A DNA stretch of 64,000 nt from Perilla frutescens. Its lineage: Eukaryota; Streptophyta; Magnoliopsida; Lamiales; Lamiaceae. Within the stretch, counting starts at the first letter, position 1. Each line of letters opens with the position of its first letter. Below the pieces are notes generated by a model that was not told the DNA's origin, did no database searches, and was given only the letters and a program-made list of their open reading frames with translations. The stretch covers positions 27,532,977 to 27,596,976 of the forward strand of contig BRKX01000019.1 of the NCBI GenBank assembly GCA_026008535.1. Direction: 5' to 3'. Of the stretch, positions 34,643 through 44,613 are shown in pieces. A program made the translations under genes and the position numbers.

Positions 34643-35158
34643 TTATTAATTATCACATACAATTATGGAATTGAATTATGAATTTATGACACAAAATGGA
34701 TTTTAATTAATCATGAAAGTGGCCGAGTTTGTTTCAATCTCAAAGGCTACGCAATACGTACCAATTAGTTGTTAAAGACCAATACATTTATACTTCTATA
34801 ATATATAACAAACCATGTAATTTCTTTTAACAAACATTACTAAAATGAAATGACATCACTGATAAATTTAATTCACAATACAAGTCCTGCATATAGTTCA
34901 AACTATATATATGTCTACATGGAACTTGACAAATATGACCACAATTGAACATTTTGTTCATTTAGCTTGGAACCATGCATTGATATAAATTATTTCAAAT
35001 GTTTGTATAATTTTTGAAATTGGACAATGATTATTTAATTGTAAACTAATGAAGAATGTCATACACAAATTAAACAAGTATTAGAAAATTTATTCCTTTT
35101 AAATCTTTATATTTTTCGTCATTATGTTTTTCCCAAACATGTTATTTTAGTAATTTTA
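34643..35158. other. AT-rich intergenic DNA, no gene seen
   Basis: No open frame or repeat boundary identified. Confidence 0.55.
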
Positions 35159-37896
35159 TGTAACGCCTCGTATCTTCAGAATATTTTATTTAGGGTTTAA
35201 TTGCCATTAAGAGATTAATAGAAGAGATTAGGGCTTCATAGCAGTTAAATGAATATAAGACGCGACTTTAGGTGTTATTTAATTGAAAAATCATTTAATT
35301 ATTTTTGACGCGTGGTCAATAATGATTTTCGTAGAAATAGAATGACCTGAGAACATCAATGGTACTTTTAAGATTTTAATTCGAGGTCGATCAAAGCCCC
35401 AACAGTCAAAGAGAACGTGAATAATAATTTTTAATTTAATCGGGAATATTTACGACATCCCGAGACTTGACTCGTCAGAGTTTTTCAATAGAAAACGATC
35501 CAAGGAATCTGCCGATGTTCTCAGATTTTTAATCAAAGATCAAACGAACTCCCAACAATATTTTTAGTAAAATAAATGGTGATTTCTAGTTAATTTGAAA
35601 AGGAATCTTTTCTCGTTCGATTATCAAATAACATTTTCGGCATACCATTTTAAGTTCATTAAATAGGAAATGAGCCAATGAACCTCCCGATATTTTTAGA
35701 TTTTCGATGCGAGATCAATTGAACTTCCAGTAAAATAAAGTAATTTTTAACCGAGTCTAAAAGCATTTTATCAATATTTTATATCCGAAAAATTCTACCC
35801 AATATTTTCAATTTTTCTACATATATAGCAGCCCCATCCTTATCCCATCCCCAAAACCTTATCTATATATATGTTATATGAGAGAGAGATAAAGGGACGA
35901 GAGAAAGAGAGATGGGAGAGAGAGGGGAGGAGAAAGAGAGAGAGCTGCAACCACCATCACCCCACCTGTCGGAGCAGCCATCGCCGCCGTGCCACCGCCG
36001 GAGATGTCGTTGGACCTGTCGCCGTTCGTCGGAAAAAGGCGCAATACGTTTCGTCTTTTGATATCGTTGTCGTCCGGTGGTTGGAAACTGGCCAAATCGC
36101 CGGAAAACATGAATAGTGTCATGAGCCGACTGTCCACGTTTTTGCCCCGTTTCACCCATTTCGAGTTGTCAAATTGAAAAAGTTTCTTCTGAAAAGTTGC
36201 TCCAAAACTTATTTCCTATAAGCCTGCCAAGTTTCGCGATCTCGTTGTGAGTTTTGAATAATTTCAATTATTTAAAGTAGATAGTTATTTTTATACCAGG
36301 AGCATGTGTTATCGAAAAATTCTAAAATTCTCATTTTTTAGTCTTGGCATGTATAGTATCATCCCTGAATATTTTCGTAATTTCTGAGCGGTTAAAAAGT
36401 GTTGTGGTGTAGATCTGGTAAAATTTGGATAAATGGCAAGTTTTGGAAAGAGACCTCTGTCAAATCAATTGATCCCAGTAAAGCAACAATAAAGTTTTGG
36501 AATTTATTTCCTTATTCGTTGAAATTATTCGAGGTCTCTAGAGTTGCGCAATATATTTTTGAATAGAATAGAATTAATAATAGTTCCGTTTATAGTAGAT
36601 TAATTTCCAAAAATATAGCGATTATCCTGAGTTGAAGTTTATCTTCTGTAGTACCAGCTGAGCTAGAGAAAGAGTATCACGGTTAATTCTTCAGGAGTTA
36701 GCTTTTCAAAATCCCGAGAAAGGTGGGCTATACTATATCTTTGCAAATTGTATCTTTTGAGTTATTAAGCTCTGCTTTGATAAAATTGCATATGTGACTA
36801 TCTGTGTTAAATATTTACGTGCTGCTATATGCTGTCGGAGTCTCATAAACCAGCGTTGTGTCAATGTGAGTAGCTACATTATGCATGCATTATTCATCAT
36901 ACCCTACTCCTTGTCGGTGAGACTAAAATGAAACACTTATTGGTTACACTCATTAGGTATACTTTGGCCATACTCAACTTTACGCATTGGTAATGTAGTA
37001 CGGCTTGCGGGCAGTGACTGGTTATACTCTTAAACGCTTCACGATAAAATGTTTTGGCGAACTTAGGTTGCTTCCAACTTTTAAACCTCATAAGTTTCAC
37101 TACCTGCATGTACACAGATAAATTACTTTTACAAAATAATTTGCATAACTTAAATCATGAGAACTTACCCACTGAGTGCATTAGTACTCAGCCTAAATCT
37201 TTTCAAAATATTTTCAGGTCAGTAGGCTGGACCGTGGAGGTGACGAGGCTGAGATATGGGCTATTGTAATTTACATACATTTCCGTTGTCTCTTTTTATT
37301 AGTATTCTATTAAGAATTGAGCTTCCGCACTTATGATATTTTTGTGGTAAATGCTAAAAACTCTGATCTTGGTATTTTGTTGATATGATTTTGTTTCTTT
37401 GATTCTGAACATTTGTTGACTTCCTAGTTAACATGTCTCATATGCTTAACCATATAATTATTCTAAGGGGAGAAAGCCCCGTCTTTTGCTATGCCTATTT
37501 GATCATTCATTTTGGCCTATGGAAGGGCTCCATTTGTTCAGCATATTGGTGTCTGTTTCTTTTGTCGACCTATGAATGGGTCTATTGATTGTTGATATCT
37601 AGTTATTTGTTTCCGTTTGGCCTATGAAAGAGCTTATTGAATTGTTACAGCTTTCATTCTTCTCTTATAAGTCGTTATAAACGGGGATTCGCTCTAGTTA
37701 TAGAGATTATGCTGTCTGATTTTCCAGTAGGCATAACCTATCTTTGGCATACTCAGTTGTTAAATTTTATTCCAAACACTAATCATTTTTAGATTGACAC
37801 CTCGTCATCAATTAAATTATCCCATTTCTTTCTCGCTTCTTAATTCCCACCCCCGTGGCGTCCATTTCCACAGTCTTTCGGAATCGGGACGCTACA
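35159..37896 (+). repeat. Solo LTR, probably Gypsy/Tekay-like
   Basis: Starts TGTAACGCCTCG and ends ATCGGGACGCTACA: TG...CA ends with imperfect inverted repeats TGTAACG/TGTAGCG. The 2738-bp length and TGTAACGCC start resemble large LTRs of plant Tekay/Del-type Gypsy elements. A TATA-like stretch (about 35860-35878) precedes a GC-rich, transcribed-looking part with (GA)n (35880-35945) and the open frames at 35863-36177, which overlap on both strands and look like base-composition effects. No internal gag/pol flanks it, so it is a solo LTR. The flanking 5-mers (TTTTA, AAATA) do not match. Confidence 0.7.
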
Positions 37897-38194
37897 AAAT
37901 ATTATCTCATTGTACGTACAATTACTCTCATATTTAATTACTCATCAATATTATAAAATTAAAAATATGATATACATTGCATCGTACGGGGGAATATTAA
38001 TGATTTACATACATTATGTGCGTACACATATGAGTAGTGATTGTGAATATAAATAAAAAAATCAGGTGAAAGAAATTACTATAAAACGGGGTTTCCAATG
38101 CAAGAGTATATTAACTAGAACAATACAACATTTATAAGCACCCAAAACAAATTAATGTTGCTACAAAGCTATAATTTTAGTTTCTTGATGCAAT
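37897..38194. other. AT-rich intergenic DNA, no gene seen
   Basis: Nothing recognisable between the solo LTR and the plus-strand LINE. Confidence 0.55.
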
Positions 38195-38229
38195 GGTATT
38201 TTAGAAAAGGTGATACTGAGATAAAAAAA

Positions 38230-39590
38230 AATGCTCTATTCTCTCTCCTATTTTTTCTCTATTCGCCGTTCATCATAACCACTTCTTCTCCATCTAATCC
38301 ATCAATTTCTAGCTTCAATCTAACGTCCAATGCATTCTCACAATCATTGATACTATTGACCTCAAGTTATCCTTACGAAACTTGGAAAATTTCATTTATA
38401 ATCAGGAAAATCACGCAACACCCTAATTCTCAATCTATGGATCATTCGCTAATAGAAAAGCACTCTTATGCCTTGTCTGATCGCCATCCTGATGTATTCA
38501 CTACATCGTTATCAAGAATTCAACCTCTACGTTGAGGTGAATTCTATTTAGTTTCTATCCTGGAGGATTTATACGCGTCGCAACTCGATAAATTCAAGTT
38601 TACGCTGATAGGGAGATTGATTATGCTAAAGGGAGATAAACCTGCTACTGATTTGAAACCAAAGCTTCAATCATTATAGGGGATTTCTGCAGATTGGAGA
38701 TTGATCTCGCTCGGTAAGGGTTACTTTACGTTGAAATTTTCATGCACCGACGATCAAGCGAAAGTTGGACAACAACAATCTTGGAGTTTGCGGCCTGGGT
38801 TTTTTAAAATCAGGGATTGGGTCTCTGATTTTACTCCATACTAGATAAAATCTACATTGGCGCAAATATGAGTGAGAATCTATAATCTTCCAATTGAATA
38901 TTGGTAAAGGACGTTTTCGTGGGTATTGCATGATCGGTCGGCACCCCTTTAAAGATAGATGGGAATTCTTTGCATGGCATGGTTGGGCATTTTGCTCGAA
39001 TGTTAATTGAGGTGGTTATTTCCCAAGTATTGCAGACGTCGGTGATGATTGATAGGAGGAATCATCTTTTTTTGTTAATATTTTATATGAGAATGTGCTG
39101 CTTTTTTGTACTGCATGTCAAGCTGTAGGGCATGAAACATCTAAATTCCATTCTAATATTAGAAAGGAGTCGTCTATGAAGGAAGGGCCACCCCCGGTGT
39201 CAAAAGATAATATTGCAGATTCTGCCAAGAATCTTGATTCTAGAAAAGGAGATGGTGCTGTTAAATTAGGACCATCTACGAAGGACTGGGTGGTGAAGGC
39301 TTTTGGAGCTGGAGGTCATGCTAAGGGGCAGGGGGATGATCGGTGATGGTGCCAGTCTCCAATTCCTTTTCAATGCTCTCTGAAAGGGAGAACGCTTTTG
39401 ATACGTTGATGAAGGTTACAGTCCCGGTCTCTGATAATTAGGAAGAGATGCATGATGTTTCTGATTCAGCAGTAGGTCTTGTGAAGGGGCGCAGTGGAAT
39501 TCAAGATAAAGAAAGGGAGCAGAGCCCTGCAGCTGAGAAATCTAGCGATGTGCATGCATACTCAATTGAATTTGGTGGCAGGTGATGATC
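38230..39590 (+). pseudogene. LINE ORF1 (DUF4283-like), broken
   Basis: The N-terminal frame to 38535 ends DRHPDVFTTSLSRIQ, comparable to HHQDVFT and SLSRIQ in the minus-strand copy. Then GRLIMLKGDKPATDLKPKLQ, DWRLISLGKGYFTLKFSCTD and WSLRPGFF match the DUF4283 part, with a stop inside. The frame 39095-39346 has the knuckle remnant CTACQAVGHETSKFHSN, whose last Cys is now His-Ser, followed by low-complexity C-terminal sequence. Confidence 0.78.
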
Positions 39591-39639
39591 CTCACTTGTG
39601 TACTTCTCATTCTTTGCAATGAAATTTTTGTCATGGAAT

Positions 39640-40311
39640 ATTTACGAGATTGCCACTGAAATATCCCGAAATATGCTATGAAAATATGTTCAGGTGTTTA
39701 AGCCTGAAGTTCATTATTTAATTGAGCCTCGGGTCAGATTTGATAAAATTCTTTCATTGTATTGGAGTTCCATGGGCTTGGTTCCGTTATTTCAAAATAG
39801 GAGGGGTGTCCGGTCCTCAAATATCTGGATTTTCCTTAACATGAATGTTGTGGCTTCGGTGGTCATTTCATCTGCTCAATGTGTTATGGTTAATGTCAAA
39901 AATAAAATTTTCTTGGGTACAAGGGCGGTGGTGCACGACTCCTCTTCATACATCCAACGGAGAGGTCCGTGGAGTGAGTTGAGTGCTCTTACAGGGAGTT
40001 TCATTATTTTAGGTGACTTTAATGCTGTACGTGAATCGCATGAATGTCATGGATGATCGAAACCTTCTCCTCAAGCTTGTTTGGATTTTAACACGTTTAT
40101 TGGTGATATGGAGGTTTCGGAAATTGAGAGTAATGGTTTGTTTTTCTCCTGGTCGAGTAGACATTTTTTCCCTGAAGTCACTGAGAGCAAGCTTGACAGG
40201 GCTTTAGTTTCGATGGAGTTTCAAGAGAATTGGTCTAATATTTCAGCAATGCTCTTGCCAAGAAACTGTTCAGATCACTCTCCGCTTATGGTTATTTGTA
40301 AGGATTCTTAA
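39640..40311 (+). pseudogene. LINE ORF2 endonuclease domain, broken
   Basis: YWSSMGLVPLFQNRRG, VVHDSSSYIQRRGPWSEL and FIILGDFNAVRESHECHG (39694-40056) cover the middle of the endonuclease including GDFN. After a frameshift near 40050 the frame 40081-40311 has SKLDRALVSMEFQENWSNIS and LPRNCSDHSPLMVICKDS with the terminal SDHSP motif. Start and N-terminal motif are lost. Confidence 0.86.
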
Positions 40312-40344
40312 GGTTCGGCGCCTAGACCATTCAGATTTTGGAAT

Positions 40345-42125
40345 ATGTGGGTTGGTCATGACTCTTTTATTTTCTTAGTTCGGGATTCTTGGTCGAAAGA
40401 GGTGGATGCTCGTAGCAATATCCGAATTGTTATACTTAAACTCAAGCATCTTAAGAACGTGCTTAAGGAATGGAATGCTATGGTGTTTGGGAATTTCAAC
40501 AATAAAATTGGTGAACTTGAGAGGAATTTGGAGAATGTTCAGGCGGATATCTCATTGCATGGCTACTCAGACAAACATTTAGAGGATGAGATAGCACTTC
40601 ACGCGGAGATCAATGGGTTGCTTCTGGTTAAATCTTCTCATTTACAACAAAAGAGCCGAATCGATTGGTTGAATGATGGAGATCGCAATACAAAGTTTTT
40701 TCATGATAGTATTAAGGTGAGGCGTGCTAAAGAATTCATTGATGTGTTATCCATTAATGGTGAAATTGTTGCGAAGCCTGATTGAATTGCAAGTCATGTA
40801 ATTCATTATTGTGAGAAGCTATTCTCGAGTTCGGGCGATCGAAATGTTGATTTTACTTTGGTGGCTGATTTGATTCCTAAATTGGTTACAGATCGTCAAT
40901 GTCATGATCTTCAGAGTATCCCTTCCTTTAAGGAGGTTGAAAATGTTGTTTTTAATCTTGATGCTAATAGTGATGCGGGTCGGGATGGGTATTTGGGCAA
41001 ATTTTTTCATGTGGCTTGGGATATTATAGCTATAGATATCTATAAGGTTGTTGTGGAATTTTTTGAGTTTGGATGTATGCCTTCTAATCTGAATTCAGGT
41101 TTTATTGTGTTAATTCCTAAGAAAGACACGGCTCTATTGGTGGAGGATTTTCGTCCCATTGCCTTAAGTGATTTCTTTTTTAAGATCTTCACTAAGGTGT
41201 TGCTACAAGATTAAATGGTGTGGCATCCAAAATTATGTCTAAGCAACAATTTGGATTTGTTCAGGGCCGCCAAATTCATGAAGCTATTATGTTAGCATCG
41301 GAAGGAGTTAATACTTTGAGTTGGACACACAATGGCAAGAACATGGCGCTCAAGCTAGATATCACTAAGGCCTTTGATACCATGGAATTGGACTTCCTAC
41401 AACGTGTCATGCGTCAACTTGGATTCTCGGAAAAGTTTTGTGGTTGGATTAATGTTATTTTGGAATCGGCTAGGCTCTCTATTTTGATCAACGGTTTGCC
41501 TAAAGGTTATTTTGCTTGTTCGAGAGGAGTTAGACAAGGTGATCCATTTTCTCCGCTTTTATTTGGCCTCACTAAGAAGATGTTTCATTATCTGTTGGAC
41601 CATGCGGTGGTTCGAAAGCACTTAAATGCTATGTCTATTGGCTGTGGGGTTGATTTTCCAACTCACTTGCTTTATGATGATGATGTTTTTATATTTTTTC
41701 GAGCCTCTAAGTCCAATGTTCGTGCATTGAAGAGAGTTATGGATGCATATGTGGTGGTATCTGGTCAATTTTACAGCAAGACAAAATTGAGAGTTTTCTA
41801 TGGATGTGGAGTTCGATCGCGGGTTAAGACGTGTCTCCATACAAAACTTGGATTCACTGTTGGATCATTTCCTACGGATTATTTGGGCATCCGGGTGTTT
41901 GCTGGCATGCCTAGGACATTACATTTTTTACGATTGGCGAATAAAATTTTGGCGAAATTTGATCGATGGAATGGAGCTACCCTGTCCATGGCAGGGTGTT
42001 TATGCTTAGTTAAATTGGTGATTTCTAGTTCTGCTATTCACTCTATGATAGTGTATTCTTGGCCGATTTCTATGGTTAATAAATTAGATTCTGCAGTTCG
42101 CCATTTTTATGGAAATGAGACGTAA
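40345..42125 (+). pseudogene. LINE ORF2 reverse transcriptase, broken
   Basis: 40345-40785 gives SHLQQKSRIDWLNDGDRNTK. After a stop, 40858-41214 gives DANSDAGRDGYLGKFFHVAW and VLIPKKDTALLVEDFRPIAL. After a frameshift near 41210, 41220-42125 gives KQQFGFVQGRQIHEAIMLAS, LDITKAFDTMELDFL and CSRGVRQGDPFSPLLF. The catalytic box reads LLYDDDVFIFF: the YADD Ala is Asp, but both catalytic Asp remain. Confidence 0.9.
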
Positions 42126-43080
42126 ATGTGCGATCTTATACTACAGTGAGTTGGGCTCGTACTTGTGCGGCTATTGAGGAAGGCGGTCTTGGTTTTCTTC
42201 CTTTAAAGAGCTCAACCAAGGTCTCTTGATGAAATTATCTTGGAATGGTCTTATCTCGGAGTCCTTCGTGTTTCAACTTTTGAGATTGAGATTTTTTTCT
42301 TCGCCATGTTTAATTAAACGAGTTGTCTATTCCACTATTTAGCCTGGGATTAAAAAATTGACTCAATCGTTGGTCAAGGAATTAGTTTGTATTATGGGCA
42401 ATGGTTGTATGGTGGATTTTTGGCATGACAACTGGTTGGGTTATTCCTTAGTTGATCGACTTCATATTCCTAATACTGTCCATGCAAAGAGGACGAATCG
42501 GGTTGGTGATTTTTTGAAAAATAGGGTTTGGACTTTCACGGCATCTTTTGTTCAAACTTTCCCAGAGGTGTTGAATGATATTCTCCGTCGTTCCTTGACG
42601 CCAGGAGAGGATGAACGGGTTTGGTCTAAATCTCTGCATGGTAATGTTACAACACGGATTGCTCGTCTTCATTCTAGAGTTCGATTTTCGTCGGTCAGAT
42701 GGGGGAAATGGATTTGGAGCTCTTTCATTATCGTTCAATGGTCATTGGTTGTCTGGCCTTTACTTTTATCTAGAATCCCTATTGCGGATACTTTGCATGG
42801 TTTATTGGCCCGATTATTTGTTTCATGTGTCGAGGGGTGAGAGAGACATGTGATCACATTTTTTGGAGCTGTCCATTGGCGGCCGAAGTTTGGAGTTGGG
42901 TGTTTGATATTTTTCGTATTGATGTCATTCGTGTTGTCTCTTTGCATGAAGTCTTTCTTGATTTTATGAATTGTTCTTTAAGCTCTCAGATCTTACTTCT
43001 TTGGAAGGTGACGATTGTCACAGTTGTTTGGGGCATTTGGACGTTTCGAAACAAAGCAATTTATGAAGAGATAACCCCTT
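42126..43080 (+). pseudogene. LINE ORF2 zinc-binding (zf-RVT) linker region
   Basis: GCMVDFWHDNWLGYSLVDRL and DERVWSKSLHGNVTTRIARL (42358-42840), then the zinc part CRGVRETCDHIFWSCPLAAE after a frameshift near 42830, and LLLWKVTIVTVVWGIWTFRN. It is the linker between RT and RNase H in plant L1 ORF2. Confidence 0.84.
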
Positions 43081-43779
43081 CAGCTTTTGTTATAATTAAC
43101 ATTGTTCGTGTTGATCTTCGGGAGATGCAGTACATGGGAGTGAAACGTGGTTTCACGCACAATGATGTCAATGATTTGCTCACTTTGAAAGCACTGAAGG
43201 TTGATCTGAGGCCTTCACCACGGCTGGAGATCATATCAATGATTTGGCGTCCTCCGTCGAAGGGATGGACTAAAATTAATACAGATGGTTCAGCTATAGG
43301 AGCGCTGGGAGTCATGTCCACGGGAGGGGTGTTTCACCTTAATGATGGATCGGTTCTTGGATGCTTTCATACGGAGAAAAGTGTGGGATTTGCTTTTATT
43401 GCAGAGCTTATGGCAGTGTTGGTAGCACTGGAGTGGGCTAGAAGACTGTCTCTAGACTTTATTTGGCTGGAGGCAAATTCAGTGTACGTGGTCTCTCTTT
43501 TGTCCTCACGGACTTTGCAGGTTAGCTCGTTGGCGTTTGGTGCTTCATTTTATTAATAACATTCATTTTTGTGTTTCTCATATTTATAGAGAGGGGAATC
43601 GTGTTGCTGATATTTTGGCCTCTTCTGTAGTTCAGTCTGGTTTTTGGTTTTATTCTATTCTTTGTATTTTTGATGCAGTTTTACAGGATATTAATTCTCC
43701 TATTTTTTTAGATTTGTTTAGAGGAGTACTCTTTTTCCCGTATGGTTTTCCTACTCTGGGTTTTCCATATGAATTTTGA
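43081..43779 (+). pseudogene. LINE ORF2 RNase H domain
   Basis: GWTKINTDGSAIGALGVMST, FIAELMAVLVALEWARRLSL and IWLEANSVYVVSLLSSRTLQ, then a frame change near 43530 to HFCVSHIYREGNRVADILAS. The third acidic residue, Asp in the minus-strand copy (LEAD), is Asn here, so the active site is lost. Confidence 0.86.
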
Positions 43780-43900
43780 TGAGGCTCCGGTCCTCTGAGT
43801 TATCGACATGTGATATCTGGGACTGTTAGATCTGTCACTTTCTTTTCTTTTATTTATACAATTCATTTTGGTGTTTTAGAAAATTGCACAAATTCATTTT

Positions 43901-44117
43901 TTTTTTGTCAAGGGTAATCCGCAACCTCTACTGATGTGCGCACTGGGTAAATCTCACCCCTTTGTAATAGCCTACAAACCACATAGGAGATGTTAACCAC
44001 ACTTGGCAAGATGAGTTTGACAGACTTACACCTAGTGGTGTTGATAGTGAGATTCGAACTTGACACATTTGACCTCAAGATAATACCACTCCATCACTAA
44101 GTCATCCCCAATGGAAC
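43901..44117 (-). mobile_element. tRNA-derived SINE (Au-like), minus strand
   Basis: On the minus strand the start GGGGATGACTTAGTGATGGA contains a Pol III A box (TGACTTAGTGATGG) and, downstream, a B box (AGTTCGAATCTC), followed by a conserved body (GTAATAGCCTACAAACC on the plus strand) and a short T/A tail. A perfect 16-bp target duplication TGCACAAATTCATTTT flanks it (43885-43900 and 44118-44133). I recognise the body as a common dicot SINE; Au family membership is from memory. Confidence 0.85.
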
Positions 44118-44212
44118 TGCACAAATTCATTTTATCATTATAATAAGTCAAATCTTGAAATTTCATTTAATTAATTCACTCTGGATGGTGATGACATCTG
44201 CTATATTTATTA

Positions 44213-44378
44213 GGGTTAATTGCCTTAAAAATCATGAATTTGGAGCTTAATTGCAAATTTAATGAAATACTTTTGGTTTTCTCAAAAAAAAAAGTTGGTG
44301 TTTTAATTGTCTACTTTTAAAGTCCATATTAAAAGTATGTAACTAAACTCAAAGCTCATGATTTTAATGCAATTAATC
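44213..44378. mobile_element. 166-bp MITE with 10-bp target duplication
   Basis: The left end GGGTTAATTGCCTTAAAAAT is mirrored by the right end (minus-strand GATTAATTGCATTAAAATCA). ATATTTATTA flanks both sides (44203-44212 and 44379-44388). No coding capacity. The TSD length suggests a Mutator-type origin. Confidence 0.8.
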
Positions 44379-44435
44379 ATATTTATTATTATTATTATTA
44401 TTATTTTGAAAATAGTTCAAATATGATGAGGTATT

Positions 44436-44449
44436 CCCCCCCCCCCCCC
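44436..44449. repeat. Homopolymer C tract
   Basis: 14 consecutive C. Confidence 0.9.
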
Positions 44450-44594
44450 ATATTCATATTTAAACCTTGTAGACTACTGGACATGCATGTTCCTGTCGTA
44501 GTCTCGAGGCAATTATATATAGGGTTAATTGGATGAGCTATTTGTGTAATAAATCGAACTACTAGCTAGGGTTGCTAAATTGTTCTTCACTCGA

Positions 44595-44613
44595 GGGGGG
44601 GGGGGGGGGGGGG
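44595..44613. repeat. Homopolymer G tract
   Basis: 19 consecutive G; could form a G-quadruplex and, with the C tract about 150 bp upstream, an inverted pair. Confidence 0.9.

Larger units (their letters stand above)
38209..43869 (+). mobile_element. L1-type LINE with RNase H (plus strand), defective
   Basis: Related to the minus-strand LINE across its whole length. Flanked by near-identical 14-mers GGTATTTTAGAAAA (38195-38208) and GGTGTTTTAGAAAA (43870-43883), which are good candidates for target-site duplications. The 5.66-kb body has ORF1, endonuclease, RT, zf-RVT and RNase H in order, and a 3' end TTTATTTATACAATTCATT like that of the other copy, without a long poly(A). Stops and frameshifts in every part show that it is inactive. 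Confidence 0.87.

Noticed and set aside
35863..36177. Overlapping frames on both strands within the solo LTR
   Set aside because: GC-rich, (GA)n-containing LTR sequence open in four frames; no domain and no flanking exons.
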